Below, piece by piece: positions 50,138-58,090 of a stretch of DNA of 64,000 nucleotides (positions within the stretch are counted from its first letter, which is position 1; every line of letters starts with the position of its first letter). The DNA comes from a virus. The stretch covers positions 31,584 to 95,583 of the IMG/VR virus record IMGVR_UViG_3300036800_000073. One strand, written 5' to 3'. A model generated the notes under the pieces. The model saw nothing but the letters and a program-made list of their open reading frames with translations. It did not search any database and was not told where the DNA came from. The translations under genes were made by a program, and so were the position numbers.

Positions 50138-50755
50138 ATGATCTTTGGCATCAGCAAATCCACCATTGAAGGATTGCTGGCAGCTCTGCTCGCGCTGGCG
50201 GGACCGGCTACGGCACTGCTTATCGCCCTGCAAGCAATCAATCCACACCCGAATTACACCCTTTCGATTATAGGGATTGTGTTGACCTTCCTATTCGCAG
50301 TGCTTCGTGCGTGGGCGGGGTTGATTCAGAACGATGCGACCGCACCCGTCTCCAGCACCGCCAACAAATCCAGTATCCCGCCAGTGGTAGGGTTGCTCCT
50401 GCTCTTTGCGCTGATACCGGTCCTGATGGGCTGCAAGACGCAGCAACCGCCGCCAGCGTGGGCCGCGACTGCTCCAGCGCTGACTCTGCCCGGCGAGCTG
50501 ATAGCGGGGGCGAACTTCGCCGTGGTGGGCTATGAGAAAGACGCAGCCGCTGGCGTGGCCTATACGAAGGATGCCGCGTTGAAGGCGGTGATCTCGGATA
50601 TCCAGAAGGCGCTGGTGGTCGCGCAGCCCGCGTTCAATACGTGGGAAGCTGCGGCGAAGACCAATCCATCCGCTCTTGAGCCAGCCGATCTATCGGCTGC
50701 GCTGCTCACCATCCAGGCCGATATCGGCAAGCTCCCCGCTCAACTTCAAAAATGA
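50138..50755 (+). CDS. membrane protein with holin-like N terminus and internal lipobox
   Basis: 205 residues after AGAGGAATGACT. Two transmembrane helices (LLAALLALAGPATALLIALQ and LSIIGIVLTFLFAVLRAWAG) look holin-like. A third hydrophobic stretch, VVGLLLLFALIPVLMGC, ends in an LMGC lipobox followed by a Pro-rich and then helical region, as in spanin lipoproteins. Either a fused holin and lipoprotein or two products from one frame. First gene of the lysis block. Confidence 0.6.
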   Translation: MIFGISKSTIEGLLAALLALAGPATALLIALQAINPHPNYTLSIIGIVLTFLFAVLRAWAGLIQNDATAPVSSTANKSSIPPVVGLLLLFALIPVLMGCKTQQPPPAWAATAPALTLPGELIAGANFAVVGYEKDAAAGVAYTKDAALKAVISDIQKALVVAQPAFNTWEAAAKTNPSALEPADLSAALLTIQADIGKLPAQLQK

Positions 50756-50807
50756 CGGGCCGACAAACCAGATAAGCTGACTCGCAGCTACCAAAAGGAA
50801 AAAAGCA

Positions 50808-51149
50808 ATGCTCACCATCATTCTCACCGTTCTGTCCGGCCTCGGATCGTATTTGGCCCCTTTCATCGGGTCCAACTTTGGCGCACTGATTAACGCCACA
50901 GTCGCCGTCATCGCCAAACTCGCCGCCACCTTTGCATCGGGCGGCTCCATCTCAGCGGAGGCATCTGCTGTCATCGCCGCGCTCCAGCAAGAGGCCAAGG
51001 CGGTGGCTTCCGATACCAGCGCCAGTCCAGCGCAAGCCGCCGCAGCGCAGGGAATCCTTGCCCTGTGCGGTTACTTCCTTGCCGGCGTCGAAGCGGCGCA
51101 GAACGGCCAAGATCCGTCTTCGCTGCCGGTGCCGCCTCCGGTCGTATAA
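50808..51149 (+). CDS. hypothetical membrane-associated protein, 113 aa
   Basis: MLTIILTVLSGLGSYLAPFI is a hydrophobic start (one membrane helix or signal anchor); the rest is Ala/Ser-rich helix. Between holin-like and endolysin-like genes, so a lysis helper is likely. Confidence 0.55.
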   Translation: MLTIILTVLSGLGSYLAPFIGSNFGALINATVAVIAKLAATFASGGSISAEASAVIAALQQEAKAVASDTSASPAQAAAAQGILALCGYFLAGVEAAQNGQDPSSLPVPPPVV

Positions 51150-51182
51150 CGCCAGCGCAATTCAACCGATACACAGGTGTCC

Positions 51183-51587
51183 ATGAAATTTATTGAGGCT
51201 ATCGCGTGGCATGAGGGCTTCTACGTCAAGGGATCGCGGGCGCAGAGAAACAATAACCCCGGCAATATCGAATGGGGCCCGTTCGCACGGGCTCACGGTG
51301 CGACCTCCATCGAGATCCCGCATGGCAAGGAAAAGCCCCGCTTCGCTTACTTCCCCGTGGGATGCGGCTTCTCGGCCATGAGCGCGCTGCTGTGCGGTGA
51401 GTATCTGGGGCTCACGATTGGAGAAGCTATCACGAAGTGGGCACCGCCAAGCGAAAATGACACGGCGGAGTACATCAACGACGTATGTGCGAAGACCGGT
51501 CTACCTTCTACGACCGTACTTACGGCCGCTTTAATCAACATGCAACCTGATAGTGAAGGGCTTTCCCATGGCAACGATACAGAATGA
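51183..51587 (+). CDS. putative endolysin / lysozyme-like protein
   Basis: 134 residues. EAIAWHEGFYVKGSRAQRNN then NPGNIEWGPFARAHGA with Glu in the WHEG motif and the RNNNPGNI loop typical of a family of phage muramidase-like proteins. IGEAITKWAPPSENDTAEYI follows. AGGTGTCC precedes the ATG. Confidence 0.65.
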   Translation: MKFIEAIAWHEGFYVKGSRAQRNNNPGNIEWGPFARAHGATSIEIPHGKEKPRFAYFPVGCGFSAMSALLCGEYLGLTIGEAITKWAPPSENDTAEYINDVCAKTGLPSTTVLTAALINMQPDSEGLSHGNDTE

Positions 51588-52275
51588 ATCGGTACTCACA
51601 AACCTCGAAAGAGAAACTACGTGGAGCGAAAAGGCTGGACCAGAATATAACAATCCCCCATCGACGACCTTTTGGACCAAGCTGCTCAAGAACGGTATTC
51701 GCGAGTTCGGTCATGTCGCCCCGGCAGGCGGCGGCTGGCTCTCCGGGTTGAATGACCTTGCCATCCCTGCGGGCTTCGTAAGGGGCAATGTAATCCATAA
51801 GGCACGGATGCTGTTCGATGCGTCGATTATGGACTGGACGACCGGAAGCCGCATTGTGTGCGAATTCGACAATCGCGTAGCGGATGGCAAGGGCAACAAC
51901 TTCAATTTCTCAAACCAGATCAATTTGTCGAACGGGTCGTTCTGGCAGGTTGACCCGCAGACTGGCAAGTGGACGAATTCGGTCCAGATCGCTCCCTTGG
52001 CTCCGCTGACCTGGTATGACCTGGAGTTTACAAACTTCCTCGATTTGGCGGCGCTCAAGCTGTCGTTCCTATCGCTGAAAGTCAGACCAGACGGCGATGG
52101 CAACGGAGTCACCTATGTGGCCCCGGCTGTATTGGGCAAGCTGACGCCAATGAAGGATGCCGCGGGCCACGCGTGGGCGCGGGGAGCAAACCTGCAAGTC
52201 CAGCAATGCCGTCAAACGGCGGGCGTGGCGCTCTTATACGCCTACGATATCGGCATGGTGTGGCAGGCTCAATAA
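51568..52275 (+). CDS. hypothetical protein, 235 aa
   Basis: MATIQNESVLTNLERETTWS after AAGGGCTTTCCC. VCEFDNRVADGKGNNFNFSN and WYDLEFTNFLDLAALKLSFL suggest a jelly-roll or lectin-like beta fold. Last plus-strand gene of the late region; its stop is in palindrome copy 11. Function unknown. Confidence 0.5.
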   Translation: MATIQNESVLTNLERETTWSEKAGPEYNNPPSTTFWTKLLKNGIREFGHVAPAGGGWLSGLNDLAIPAGFVRGNVIHKARMLFDASIMDWTTGSRIVCEFDNRVADGKGNNFNFSNQINLSNGSFWQVDPQTGKWTNSVQIAPLAPLTWYDLEFTNFLDLAALKLSFLSLKVRPDGDGNGVTYVAPAVLGKLTPMKDAAGHAWARGANLQVQQCRQTAGVALLYAYDIGMVWQAQ

Positions 52276-52282
52276 TTATTCT
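52272..52282. repeat. ATAATNATTAT palindrome, copy 11 (1 mismatch)
   Basis: ATAATTATTCT, with inner AATAATTATT. The stop codons of two convergent genes (TAA at 52273-52275, and TAA on the minus strand at 52278-52276) abut at its centre. Confidence 0.5.
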
Positions 52283-52953
52283 TTGGGAGAGGCGAGCTGG
52301 TAGGTGCCTCGACCGATTCGTACAATCTCTCCCTTGGCTCTTAGGTAAGATAGCGCTGGTGGGAGACTGGTTCGCGCCGATGCTTGCTTCTCGGGAGAAG
52401 CGGCATCGGCTATTTCTTTTGCTGTAAAGGACTGGCCGGGATGGGAATGGAAGACCTTGCGTGCATCCGCATAAGTGAACGTCGCTCCGTTGGAATAGGC
52501 GACGCGAGATGTGTGTTTCGCGGTCGATGGCTTGAGCCACTGTGGAGCGATCTTGCTGCTGTTGTCCACCACCAACTGACATGCGGCCAAGGTGTCGTCG
52601 ATCTGCTGCAGAGCCGCCAGATCGAGGGCTCGCTGCGCGTTCACGCCATCCAGTTCGGCGGTCAACGCGTTAGCGCGCGCCTGGGAGTTTTCGAGCGAAC
52701 AGGAGAGCAGTGTACGTGAGCTTCGCAATGAGTCCACGATGGAGGCTACGTGCTGGCTAAATGGTCCGCTGGACGGCCAGGTTTTAGAGTCGCGGCTTTC
52801 CGGGGCCGGTGTGGGCGACTTAATCTCGGCGCGGATCGTCGGAAGCGGAGGAGCCTCCTCAGGCGCGGAGTTGTGAGGCTGAAAGGCAGAGGATACGGCA
52901 ACAAAGCGGTCAATATCGACTTTCGTCTGACCGTTGGATGTTGAGACTGGCAT
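52276..52953 (-). CDS. protein with C-terminal winged-helix domain, 225 aa
   Basis: The N-terminal 80 residues are Pro/Ser-rich, the centre is coiled coil (ANALTAELDGVNAQRALDLA), and the end (FTYADARKVFHSHPGQSFTA to SYLRAKGEIVRIGRGTYQLA) is a winged helix. Last gene of the rightmost leftward operon. A regulator is likely. Confidence 0.6.
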   Translation of the reverse strand: MPVSTSNGQTKVDIDRFVAVSSAFQPHNSAPEEAPPLPTIRAEIKSPTPAPESRDSKTWPSSGPFSQHVASIVDSLRSSRTLLSCSLENSQARANALTAELDGVNAQRALDLAALQQIDDTLAACQLVVDNSSKIAPQWLKPSTAKHTSRVAYSNGATFTYADARKVFHSHPGQSFTAKEIADAASPEKQASARTSLPPALSYLRAKGEIVRIGRGTYQLASPKE

Positions 52954-52967
52954 GGTTCTGTTCTCCT

Positions 52968-53189
52968 TTAATCGGCGTGTTTCCGGTTGGGATGCTCTCT
53001 CATGCGCAGCGCATCTTCAAGGGCATCGCGCAGTTTAGGAGCAGGCGCGGTTTCGATGTTGAGTTTTATCCACTCGGCTATCGTGGCCGGCCCGGTGAGA
53101 TCCTGGGCTACCAGGGTAAAAGTCTGCTGGCCTCTTGTTCTGGCCTTTTCAAAACAGGCTGTATCGTCGTCTTCGCTTATTGCTGACAT
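52968..53189 (-). CDS. hypothetical protein, 73 aa
   Basis: MSAISEDDDTACFEKARTRG after AGGAGAGAAT. Mostly helical. No family. Confidence 0.55.
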   Translation of the reverse strand: MSAISEDDDTACFEKARTRGQQTFTLVAQDLTGPATIAEWIKLNIETAPAPKLRDALEDALRMREHPNRKHAD

Positions 53190-53256
53190 ATTCTCTCCTG
53201 TGGATGGACTTCGTTGCGGCGGCATCTCCGCCGATGGTTTCTGGCAACATGAGCCA

Positions 53257-53535
53257 CTAAAGCGGATCGATCCCAATGTCCAATGCGGCGTTGAGCCATG
53301 CAGAGATCTTATCTGAGGAATCCAAGGTGTTTACTACTTCGCGCAGAAAATCTAGCTTCGCGCTCGGCCCAAGCCAGCACGGAGCATTGATCCATTGCGC
53401 GAGATATTGGCGCAGCAGTGCAATATCGGAACCGGTAAGTGGCGCGCCGCTGTGCCGGCGATCGAGATAGGCTTTGACGGCGAGCGCTAGCATTCCGGTC
53501 TGCTCGTACTTCCAATAGAATGGCTCGTGAGGCAT
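53257..53535 (-). CDS. hypothetical protein, 92 aa
   Basis: MPHEPFYWKYEQTGMLALAV with LLRQYLAQWINAPCWLG; a helical protein resembling small conserved proteins of early phage operons. No function. Confidence 0.55.
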   Translation of the reverse strand: MPHEPFYWKYEQTGMLALAVKAYLDRRHSGAPLTGSDIALLRQYLAQWINAPCWLGPSAKLDFLREVVNTLDSSDKISAWLNAALDIGIDPL

Positions 53536-53539
53536 CTTG

Positions 53540-53764
53540 CTACTTCTTCTCTTTTCGTTCCATGAAATCCAGCGCCTGGGCTTGCTGCGCCGCCAATTTG
53601 CGGCCCACCTGAATTCCCCAATAGAAGTATTTCAAGGGTGAAAGGAAAGCAACCAGGTTAGCAAAGATAATATCTTTGTCGATCACCCGCCCATGCATGG
53701 CGTCGCCAACCGCTCGACTTCCTAGAGTCGTAAGCAACAATCCTTGAAGCAGATCGCTATTCAC
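53540..53764 (-). CDS. hypothetical protein, 74 aa
   Basis: GTG start overlapping the preceding stop (GTGA). Begins with Met-Asn-Ser-Asp; hydrophobic centre IIFANLVAFLSPLKYFYWGI could be one membrane segment. Confidence 0.55.
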   Translation of the reverse strand: MNSDLLQGLLLTTLGSRAVGDAMHGRVIDKDIIFANLVAFLSPLKYFYWGIQVGRKLAAQQAQALDFMERKEKK

Positions 53765-53901
53765 CGATGGTCGATGACGATAGCCTCCACGATCTCTCGG
53801 AAATCGTCTCCTACCAGCAGGCCGAAGTTGCGCGCGGTGAACTCCTCACTGTTTTTAATTTCCGCTGTGAGAAGGCTCGCTATTTGTGAGTCGTGCGGCA
53901 T
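53761..53901 (-). CDS. small acidic protein, 46 aa
   Basis: MPHDSQIASLLTAEIKNSEE and DDFREIVEAIVIDHR; GGAG lies 6 nt upstream. Tightly placed between two operon genes. No family. Confidence 0.5.
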   Translation of the reverse strand: MPHDSQIASLLTAEIKNSEEFTARNFGLLVGDDFREIVEAIVIDHR

Positions 53902-53902
53902 G

Positions 53903-54127
53903 TTATTCTCCCCTTGGCATGAAGCTGAATTGTTTTACGGAGACTCCCATTAAATCGCTTGGGATGGATGTCTCCTTGTCGATCCAACGGCTGATCAGGC
54001 GAATGCTGCGCGGGTCTTGTGCATAGATGCAGCCGACCATCTGCCGTCCGATCCAGATTTCTACCATGGTCCGGCCCGTGACATCATGTTTGCCCAGCCT
54101 GAAATCGACCTTTTCTTCTTCAGTCAT
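53903..54127 (-). CDS. hypothetical protein, 74 aa
   Basis: MTEEEKVDFRLGKHDVTGRT, MVEIWIGRQMVGCIYAQDPR: a small alpha/beta protein. Overlaps the preceding gene by 8 bp. Confidence 0.55.
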   Translation of the reverse strand: MTEEEKVDFRLGKHDVTGRTMVEIWIGRQMVGCIYAQDPRSIRLISRWIDKETSIPSDLMGVSVKQFSFMPRGE

Positions 54128-54305
54128 TGGACTCCATCGCTGTTGTTGTTATCCGGATCAGATCTTTTTCGACAAGCCATTCGAGCGTCTTCTCCGGATC
54201 GTCGTTCGGTGGATAGAAACATACGATGGGATCGGTCACTTCGTCGGTAAACTTGGCAGTGCCTAACATCATTGTCTGGCGAAGGCCGTCGCGCAGCCTC
54301 TCCAT
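54120..54305 (-). CDS. hypothetical protein, about 61 aa
   Basis: MERLRDGLRQTMMLGTAKFT then DPIVCFYPPNDDPEKTLEWL. The start is uncertain; the frame is open back to about 54400, with a TTG at 54362. The previous gene may be joined to it by a frameshift. Confidence 0.5.
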   Translation of the reverse strand: MERLRDGLRQTMMLGTAKFTDEVTDPIVCFYPPNDDPEKTLEWLVEKDLIRITTTAMESND

Positions 54306-54463
54306 CTCCGCCTGCTGATCGGTTGTTTCGCCAGGTGCTTCGATACAATGAAGGCTCGCCAAAAGGCTTCGCCCGCCGTGGACGATAATCGAGAAGCCAA
54401 GCGATCATCCAGCACCATCAGGCATAGCAGCTTTTCTTTCGGCAAAGTGAACCCTACATTCAT
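54269..54463 (-). CDS. hypothetical protein, 64 aa
   Basis: MNVGFTLPKEKLLCLMVLDD after AAGGAGTAATGATT. The last 25 residues are basic and overlap the next gene, so the true end is doubtful. Its start codon sits in palindrome copy 12, exactly as for the ParB-like gene. Confidence 0.5.
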   Translation of the reverse strand: MNVGFTLPKEKLLCLMVLDDRLASRLSSTAGEAFWRAFIVSKHLAKQPISRRRWRGCATAFARQ

Positions 54464-54472
54464 AATCATTAC
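54462..54472. promoter_or_regulatory. ATAATNATTAT palindrome, copy 12 (1 mismatch), at a start codon
   Basis: ATAATCATTAC covers the start codon (54461-54463) and part of the ribosome site of the 64-aa gene, the same geometry as copy 2. Confidence 0.5.
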
Positions 54473-54475
54473 TCC

Positions 54476-55213
54476 TTATATCTGCACACATACGGCCGGA
54501 TTGTCGAGAGTGCCGCCGACTTCTAAAAAGAGGCACGATTCCCTGCCGCGCAGCCGCGCTTTCTCGCCTCGCGTCTGGCTCTCGGTCACCGCGGCCTTAA
54601 CCTTTTCCAGCGTCTCCGCCGAGCGCCACATCAGCGCCCGAATCAGGGCGTCCGGTAGCTGATCCTTCACATCTTTCTCCACCAGGTCGGCGATCTCTTT
54701 GGCCAGGTCCGCCTTGAGCTGCTTGATGTCTTCGTCGGGAGCTTTGGAGATAACCATCTCGATCCATATCTCGTAGCCGCGCCAGACCAGGAACGGTACG
54801 GCTGGATCGTCTTTGAGAGCGGCGAGCAACTTGGGATAAAAGTCGCGGATTTGCTTGATGGGAGCCGACAGGATGGGAGTAAGGCACTCATCGACTGCGG
54901 CCTCGTAGCGGTCGGCTTCGTCTTTGTCGTGCGCGGTCGCAAGACCGACGATCACCGTGCGCCAATGTTGAACTACTGCATCCACATTCATAAGGCTCCG
55001 TTTGGTATGCCCCATGTAGCCAAGCTCCAGCCCATAGTAAATGAGGCTTCCCAGAGTATCGAGCGTCTTCGCCGCCTTCCCGATGATCAGGTAGAACCCC
55101 ATCGGGATGTGATACGAATTCAGGATCGTCGTTCGAATGCCTTCCTTCGCTTCGTCCTCACAGAACTTTGCCAGCCGCTCCATTGCCGTTTCCGGATTTG
55201 CCGATTCGCTCAT
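54476..55213 (-). CDS. hypothetical helical protein, 245 aa
   Basis: MSESANPETAMERLAKFCED; the body is almost wholly helical (PDEDIKQLKADLAKEIADLV). An alternative ATG lies at 55183. It overlaps the preceding gene by up to 56 bp. No family recognised. Confidence 0.5.
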   Translation of the reverse strand: MSESANPETAMERLAKFCEDEAKEGIRTTILNSYHIPMGFYLIIGKAAKTLDTLGSLIYYGLELGYMGHTKRSLMNVDAVVQHWRTVIVGLATAHDKDEADRYEAAVDECLTPILSAPIKQIRDFYPKLLAALKDDPAVPFLVWRGYEIWIEMVISKAPDEDIKQLKADLAKEIADLVEKDVKDQLPDALIRALMWRSAETLEKVKAAVTESQTRGEKARLRGRESCLFLEVGGTLDNPAVCVQI

Positions 55214-55418
55214 AAGTAGTCTTGCGCCTCCGCAGGGCGAGTATAGCGAGCACGCAGGGCCGAATCGCGCCGTTCGGTTTGCGTGCCCGGACAATAGGCT
55301 CCGCGTTGATGGAGTAAGCGCGGGCCAGCGCGTTGATGCCACCCGCCAATGCGATAGCGTTCTCCAACTCTATCCGCACCTGATCCTCGCTCAGAATCTC
55401 ATGATCGCGCTTAGGCAT
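55158..55418 (-). CDS. Cro/HTH-like small protein, 86 aa
   Basis: QVRIELENAIALAGGINALA then RAYSINAEPIVRARKPNG has the shape of a helix-turn-helix of the Cro/transcription-adaptor type. It overlaps the coiled-coil gene by 8 bp. A DNA-binding role is inferred. Confidence 0.5.
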   Translation of the reverse strand: MPKRDHEILSEDQVRIELENAIALAGGINALARAYSINAEPIVRARKPNGAIRPCVLAILALRRRKTTYERIGKSGNGNGAAGKVL

Positions 55419-56685
55419 TGATATCGTAAGCCTCGACTTGCGGAATGCTGATGACGCCGCCCATGTTGCTCACATGCCCGGAAATGGCTTTCTCGTCCAA
55501 TACCCAATACTCGTCCGGTATCTCGCCGGGATTGCGCAGCGCCGTCCTGCGGATCGGTGTGAGTGCGGCCACATCGGGATTATGGAAGTGCCGGCCCGGA
55601 ATCCTCCAGCGCCAAAGCGGAGGCTTTCTGCGCAGCCCGGTAACCTTCAAGTCGGGCTTGGCGACCACTGCCGGAGGAATGTAAATCGGCCCAACCTCGA
55701 CCGGCGCTGCGGCGATCCGCGCAGCGTCAGCGAGGTCGCTATTGGCCCGCGCGATATCCATCGTCGCCTCAGCAACGATTGAGGCGGCTACAGAGGCTCC
55801 CCCTGCCCCGAACAGGCTATCGGTTGAGGTTTCCATGCTAGGGGCCTCCTGCGCCGCTGTGAGGGCCGTTTGAGCTTCCCGCAGACGCTGTTGTGCGGCC
55901 TCCTCTAACTCGCGGGATTCCTTGGCCTGCTCTTGGCGGCGCGTTTCGGCGGCTTCCTCGGCCTGCCGTCTGGCGCGAACTTCGTTTTCGCGGCGCTGGC
56001 GAATTTCTTCCTCGCGTATACGGGCATCCTCGGCTCGCCTGAAGGCTTGCAGGGCCGCTTCCAACCGCTTCTCGGCTTCGTCGTATTTTGCCAGGACTTC
56101 ATTGCGCCAGGCGTCATAGATCCGTTTCAGGTCCACCATGGGGCGGGCGATGGTGTCGAGAGCTTTGTTGACGGCAATGCGTTCCGTGCGGATCACCACT
56201 AGCGCGGACCCGAGTGCCTTGTATGCATCGGCGCTGCTCACGAGCAGCGAATGCGGTACAGATGCGGCGATGGCAGAGGCCCGCTCTTTCACCACCTGGT
56301 TGAATGGCTTTTGCCCTTCCGCAACTTCGGGAGCCAGAATTTCCGGCATGACCACCAGCGGTAACTCCGGCAATTCGGCCAAGGCGCGGATTGGCTCCGG
56401 CACCAGGTTGTCAGATGGCTTCGGATCGGAATCTACTGCCTCAAAATAGCGGAAGGGATGGCGCTCCGGCTTCTCAATGATTGCGTGATAGAGCCAGGAG
56501 CCTTTGCTGCTCGCTTCTTCGCCATCTTCGAACGTCTCTGGCGCGATGCGGCCGTAAATGATAATGGAGCCGGAAGGGTGCTTCTTCGAAGGCGGATACT
56601 TGACCCACAGCTCGCACTTCGGCGCATCGTAGTACCAGGATTGGAACCGGCTGCTTTCGACCGGGATCATTTCAGGCGTGGCCAT
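55411..56685 (-). CDS. KTSC-like and coiled-coil protein of the recombination operon, 424 aa
   Basis: Residues 8-70 (VESSRFQSWYYDAPKCELWV, SSKGSWLYHAIIEKP) resemble a KTSC domain. Residues 165-285 are a long coiled coil (EIRQRRENEVRARRQAEEAA). The C-terminal 90 residues are unassigned. It lies between exonuclease and HTH genes; long coiled-coil proteins of this kind accompany RecT systems, role unknown. Confidence 0.6.
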   Translation of the reverse strand: MATPEMIPVESSRFQSWYYDAPKCELWVKYPPSKKHPSGSIIIYGRIAPETFEDGEEASSKGSWLYHAIIEKPERHPFRYFEAVDSDPKPSDNLVPEPIRALAELPELPLVVMPEILAPEVAEGQKPFNQVVKERASAIAASVPHSLLVSSADAYKALGSALVVIRTERIAVNKALDTIARPMVDLKRIYDAWRNEVLAKYDEAEKRLEAALQAFRRAEDARIREEEIRQRRENEVRARRQAEEAAETRRQEQAKESRELEEAAQQRLREAQTALTAAQEAPSMETSTDSLFGAGGASVAASIVAEATMDIARANSDLADAARIAAAPVEVGPIYIPPAVVAKPDLKVTGLRRKPPLWRWRIPGRHFHNPDVAALTPIRRTALRNPGEIPDEYWVLDEKAISGHVSNMGGVISIPQVEAYDINA

Positions 56686-57310
56686 TACTCCCCCTCATGT
56701 TGTTGTTCTGTTTCCAGGCTTCCAAGGCGACGATGCTCATGAAGGTATCGCCGTCCGATTCTTCTGTGTACCAATGCAACCGATGCCGACCATCCGGAAA
56801 GAGCTGGCAACTGCACCGTTCCGTATTTCCGATATGCAGCTTGCGAAACTCCATCATGGTATAGGCGGCGGTCTGCACCGCCCAGGCCGGCATTTTCATA
56901 GCGCAGAATTTAAGATCGAGCACCAAGTCGCGCGTTCGCTTCACGCGCATAACCCGGTCAGGCGTTCCGCCAATGGTAAGGCCCATGATCTCGGTCATAA
57001 GGCGGCGCTCGATCTGGATCAGTTCATACCCGGACTGACGGCGGAAGTTGATCCATGCCTCAGCGTATCCGATAGCGTGCTCCGGCAGCACCAGCATATC
57101 GTCGTTGCCGTCGCGGTCGTAGCGTTCCGTCCAGGCGTGCAGCGCGGAGCCAAGCTGTCGCTTCCGTTCGAGCACATCCGGATTTACCATCGAATAGTCG
57201 ATTAAGCCATACTTCTTGAGCAGCCCGGTTACGCTTGGATGACTGCGGCCTTGGACGATGTACTTATGGCCGTCCTCCTCGAAGTTGAATGCGTCGATGG
57301 ACTCGATCAC
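56672..57310 (-). CDS. PD-(D/E)XK exonuclease (RecB/Cas4-like)
   Basis: 212 residues, GTG start overlapping the upstream stop. IGGTPDRVMRVKRTRDLVLD followed by LKFCAMKMPAWAVQTAAYTM supplies the D, D-x-K and Q-xxxY motifs of RecB-type nucleases. Encoded in the RecT operon, it probably resects ends to feed the annealing protein. Confidence 0.78.
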   Translation of the reverse strand: MIESIDAFNFEEDGHKYIVQGRSHPSVTGLLKKYGLIDYSMVNPDVLERKRQLGSALHAWTERYDRDGNDDMLVLPEHAIGYAEAWINFRRQSGYELIQIERRLMTEIMGLTIGGTPDRVMRVKRTRDLVLDLKFCAMKMPAWAVQTAAYTMMEFRKLHIGNTERCSCQLFPDGRHRLHWYTEESDGDTFMSIVALEAWKQNNNMRGSNGHA

Positions 57311-57750
57311 GGTTCGCGCCTTTCCAATGCTGCCGTTGAGCGTATCTTGCGAGCGGTGATGGCAATGATGAGTTCGATGTTGCCCAAGTCCGCAAACTCA
57401 GGTGCGATTTCGGCGAGCAGAAGCGCGATGATGGTGCGGATCTTCGTTGCATTCCAAAAGGTGTCTGGATTAAGCGGATATAGTTGTTTCAAGCCCTTGG
57501 CATGAAACACCAGCCTGTCTCCGGCGTCGGTGATCCGTACTTCGAGCCCTTGGCGCAGGGCGCGGGTCGCGTCGTCTCTGGCCGCTTCGCGGGTCAGCCA
57601 GAGATGGGATTCGCCGAGATTGGCTGGCATCGGCTTGCGGGCGAAATACCTTCCGCCGCGATGGTACCCGCCGCGGTCGAAGACGTACAAGCGCCATGGC
57701 CCGTCGCCGGGTGGCGCGTATTGCATGGTACGGAGGATGTGAGTGCCCAT
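57307..57750 (-). CDS. hypothetical protein, 147 aa
   Basis: MGTHILRTMQYAPPGDGPWR, an N-terminal beta region, and a helical C terminus (FWNATKIRTIIALLLAEIAP). GTGA-coupled to the exonuclease. No family. Confidence 0.55.
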   Translation of the reverse strand: MGTHILRTMQYAPPGDGPWRLYVFDRGGYHRGGRYFARKPMPANLGESHLWLTREAARDDATRALRQGLEVRITDAGDRLVFHAKGLKQLYPLNPDTFWNATKIRTIIALLLAEIAPEFADLGNIELIIAITARKIRSTAALERREP

Positions 57751-57757
57751 GGTTGTT

Positions 57758-58090
57758 TTACCTGTCCTGGTTCATACATGGGATGGAGTCGAGCAGGATC
57801 GTCTCCCACTGGTGGTTTTTCAGCCAAGGCAGTTCCGAGTTGATGGCCAGGTTGACGGCTGAAAGCACGGCATCGGTTCCAACATGGTTGGGGCAGTACA
57901 ACTCCACCACCACCACGGCATCGCCAAACACCCGGCATGGTCCTGCGTCGATCCAGTTGCGATTGGTGCTGCCTTCGGGCTGTGCTGCCCGCAGCAATAT
58001 GGCGGCTCTCACGCCGATGTAATCGAGCGGGCCATGCGGCGCTTCCTGCGCCGCATGGAGCAGGCGGACCATGAGGATATGAGCGTTCAT
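57758..58090 (-). CDS. hypothetical protein, 110 aa
   Basis: MNAHILMVRLLHAAQEAPHG; DAVVVVELYCPNHVGTDAVL in the middle. ATGA-coupled to recT. No family recognised. Confidence 0.55.
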   Translation of the reverse strand: MNAHILMVRLLHAAQEAPHGPLDYIGVRAAILLRAAQPEGSTNRNWIDAGPCRVFGDAVVVVELYCPNHVGTDAVLSAVNLAINSELPWLKNHQWETILLDSIPCMNQDR

